Below, one piece after another: positions 63,579 through 64,000 of a stretch of 64,000 nt of DNA. Under the pieces are notes generated by a model. The model was given only the letters and a program-made list of their open reading frames with translations. It was not told where the DNA came from and made no database searches. The position numbers and the translations under genes are program-made. The stretch covers positions 124,001 to 188,000 of the forward strand of contig QEYB01001685.1 in the NCBI GenBank assembly GCA_017562135.1. The letters are read 5' to 3'. How positions within the stretch are numbered: position 1 is the first letter of the stretch; each line of letters begins with the position of its first letter. Source of the DNA: Dipylidium caninum. Lineage: Eukaryota > Platyhelminthes > Cestoda > Cyclophyllidea > Dipylidiidae.

Positions 63579-64000
63579 GTGAATTGTTGTTGTCACTTGA
63601 TTGAGTTCTTTCCAATTTCCCTCTTCTCTCTTTTTTGTTCCCTTAGAATTTCCTAAATATGCGAAACTAGTGTAGTTCGTCCTGTGTAAAGAATGTTCTA
63701 CCTGCTCTATCTGTACTTGTCTAAAGGCCATCGGTTGTTGTTAAAATATTGTTTATTTGTAGACGATTCTTATAGTACTATTTGCGAATTTCAGTGAAAA
63801 ATTGAGCAATTACTGTCGTTACGTAGTTCGCCACGAAACCTGTCTCGAGACGCGATGACATTGACATTCCGTTTCAATTTTAGACATCTGTGGATCATGT
63901 CTGTTTTTTTGGTGTTATTATTCGTGTCATTCATCAACTTTCTCTACCTAGTACTAAAAAATGTTACAGTTTAAGTAATGTCTTAATTTTTTCCTTGAGA
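63579..64000 (+). other. SEC23 intron 5 (start)
   Basis: Begins with GTGAATTG after exon 5. The only pyrimidine-tract acceptor nearby (cccttag at 63640-63646) leads to a stop within three codons in the required phase, so the next coding exon probably lies beyond the window. Confidence 0.5.

Overview
The window reads as animal nuclear DNA, most likely from a parasitic flatworm. A tapeworm with a large, repeat-rich genome fits best, but the species is inference. The grounds are a cadherin-superfamily receptor and a SEC23 gene, split genes with very short introns (30, 34, 35 and 66 nt), decayed mariner transposons, and long gene-poor tracts full of (GT)n, (CT)n and polypurine repeats. There is no bacterial-style gene packing, no operon and no CRISPR array.

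Three protein-coding genes can be supported. (1) A long, almost uninterrupted protocadherin-like reading frame of 1130 codons lies on the minus strand at 8938-12330. It has a signal peptide, about seven cadherin repeats, one membrane span and a short tail, and four CCAAT boxes lie just upstream of its start. (2) A shugoshin-like gene of five exons lies on the minus strand at 59786-61688. One exon carries an apparent single-base frame break in a homopolymer run. (3) The first five exons of SEC23, the COPII coat subunit, lie on the plus strand at 62464-63578; the gene runs off the window. Genes 2 and 3 are head-to-head and share a 775-bp intergenic region. Their products act in unrelated processes: centromeric cohesion and ER export.

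The rest is intergenic or intronic. 1-8.9 kb is GC-rich with no gene seen. 12.5-36 kb holds simple-sequence tracts, densest at 17.1-19.6 kb, then an AT-rich stretch. 36.2-42.5 kb holds three mariner fossils and a tRNA-like repeat pair. 43-58.1 kb is again GC-rich and is a patchwork of duplicated segments: a 0.6-kb direct repeat pair at 46.5 and 50.5 kb, a 0.55-kb inverted repeat whose partner lies at 29.4 kb, and several shorter repeats. 58.1-64 kb is AT-richer and holds the two housekeeping-type genes.

I did not find a convincing previously undescribed system. The most useful leads are the tiny introns, the mosaic identity of the 29.4/57.5-kb inverted repeat, the near-identical direct repeats at 46.5/50.5 kb, the CCAAT cluster, the splice donor hidden in the protocadherin tail, and the frame break in the shugoshin-like gene.
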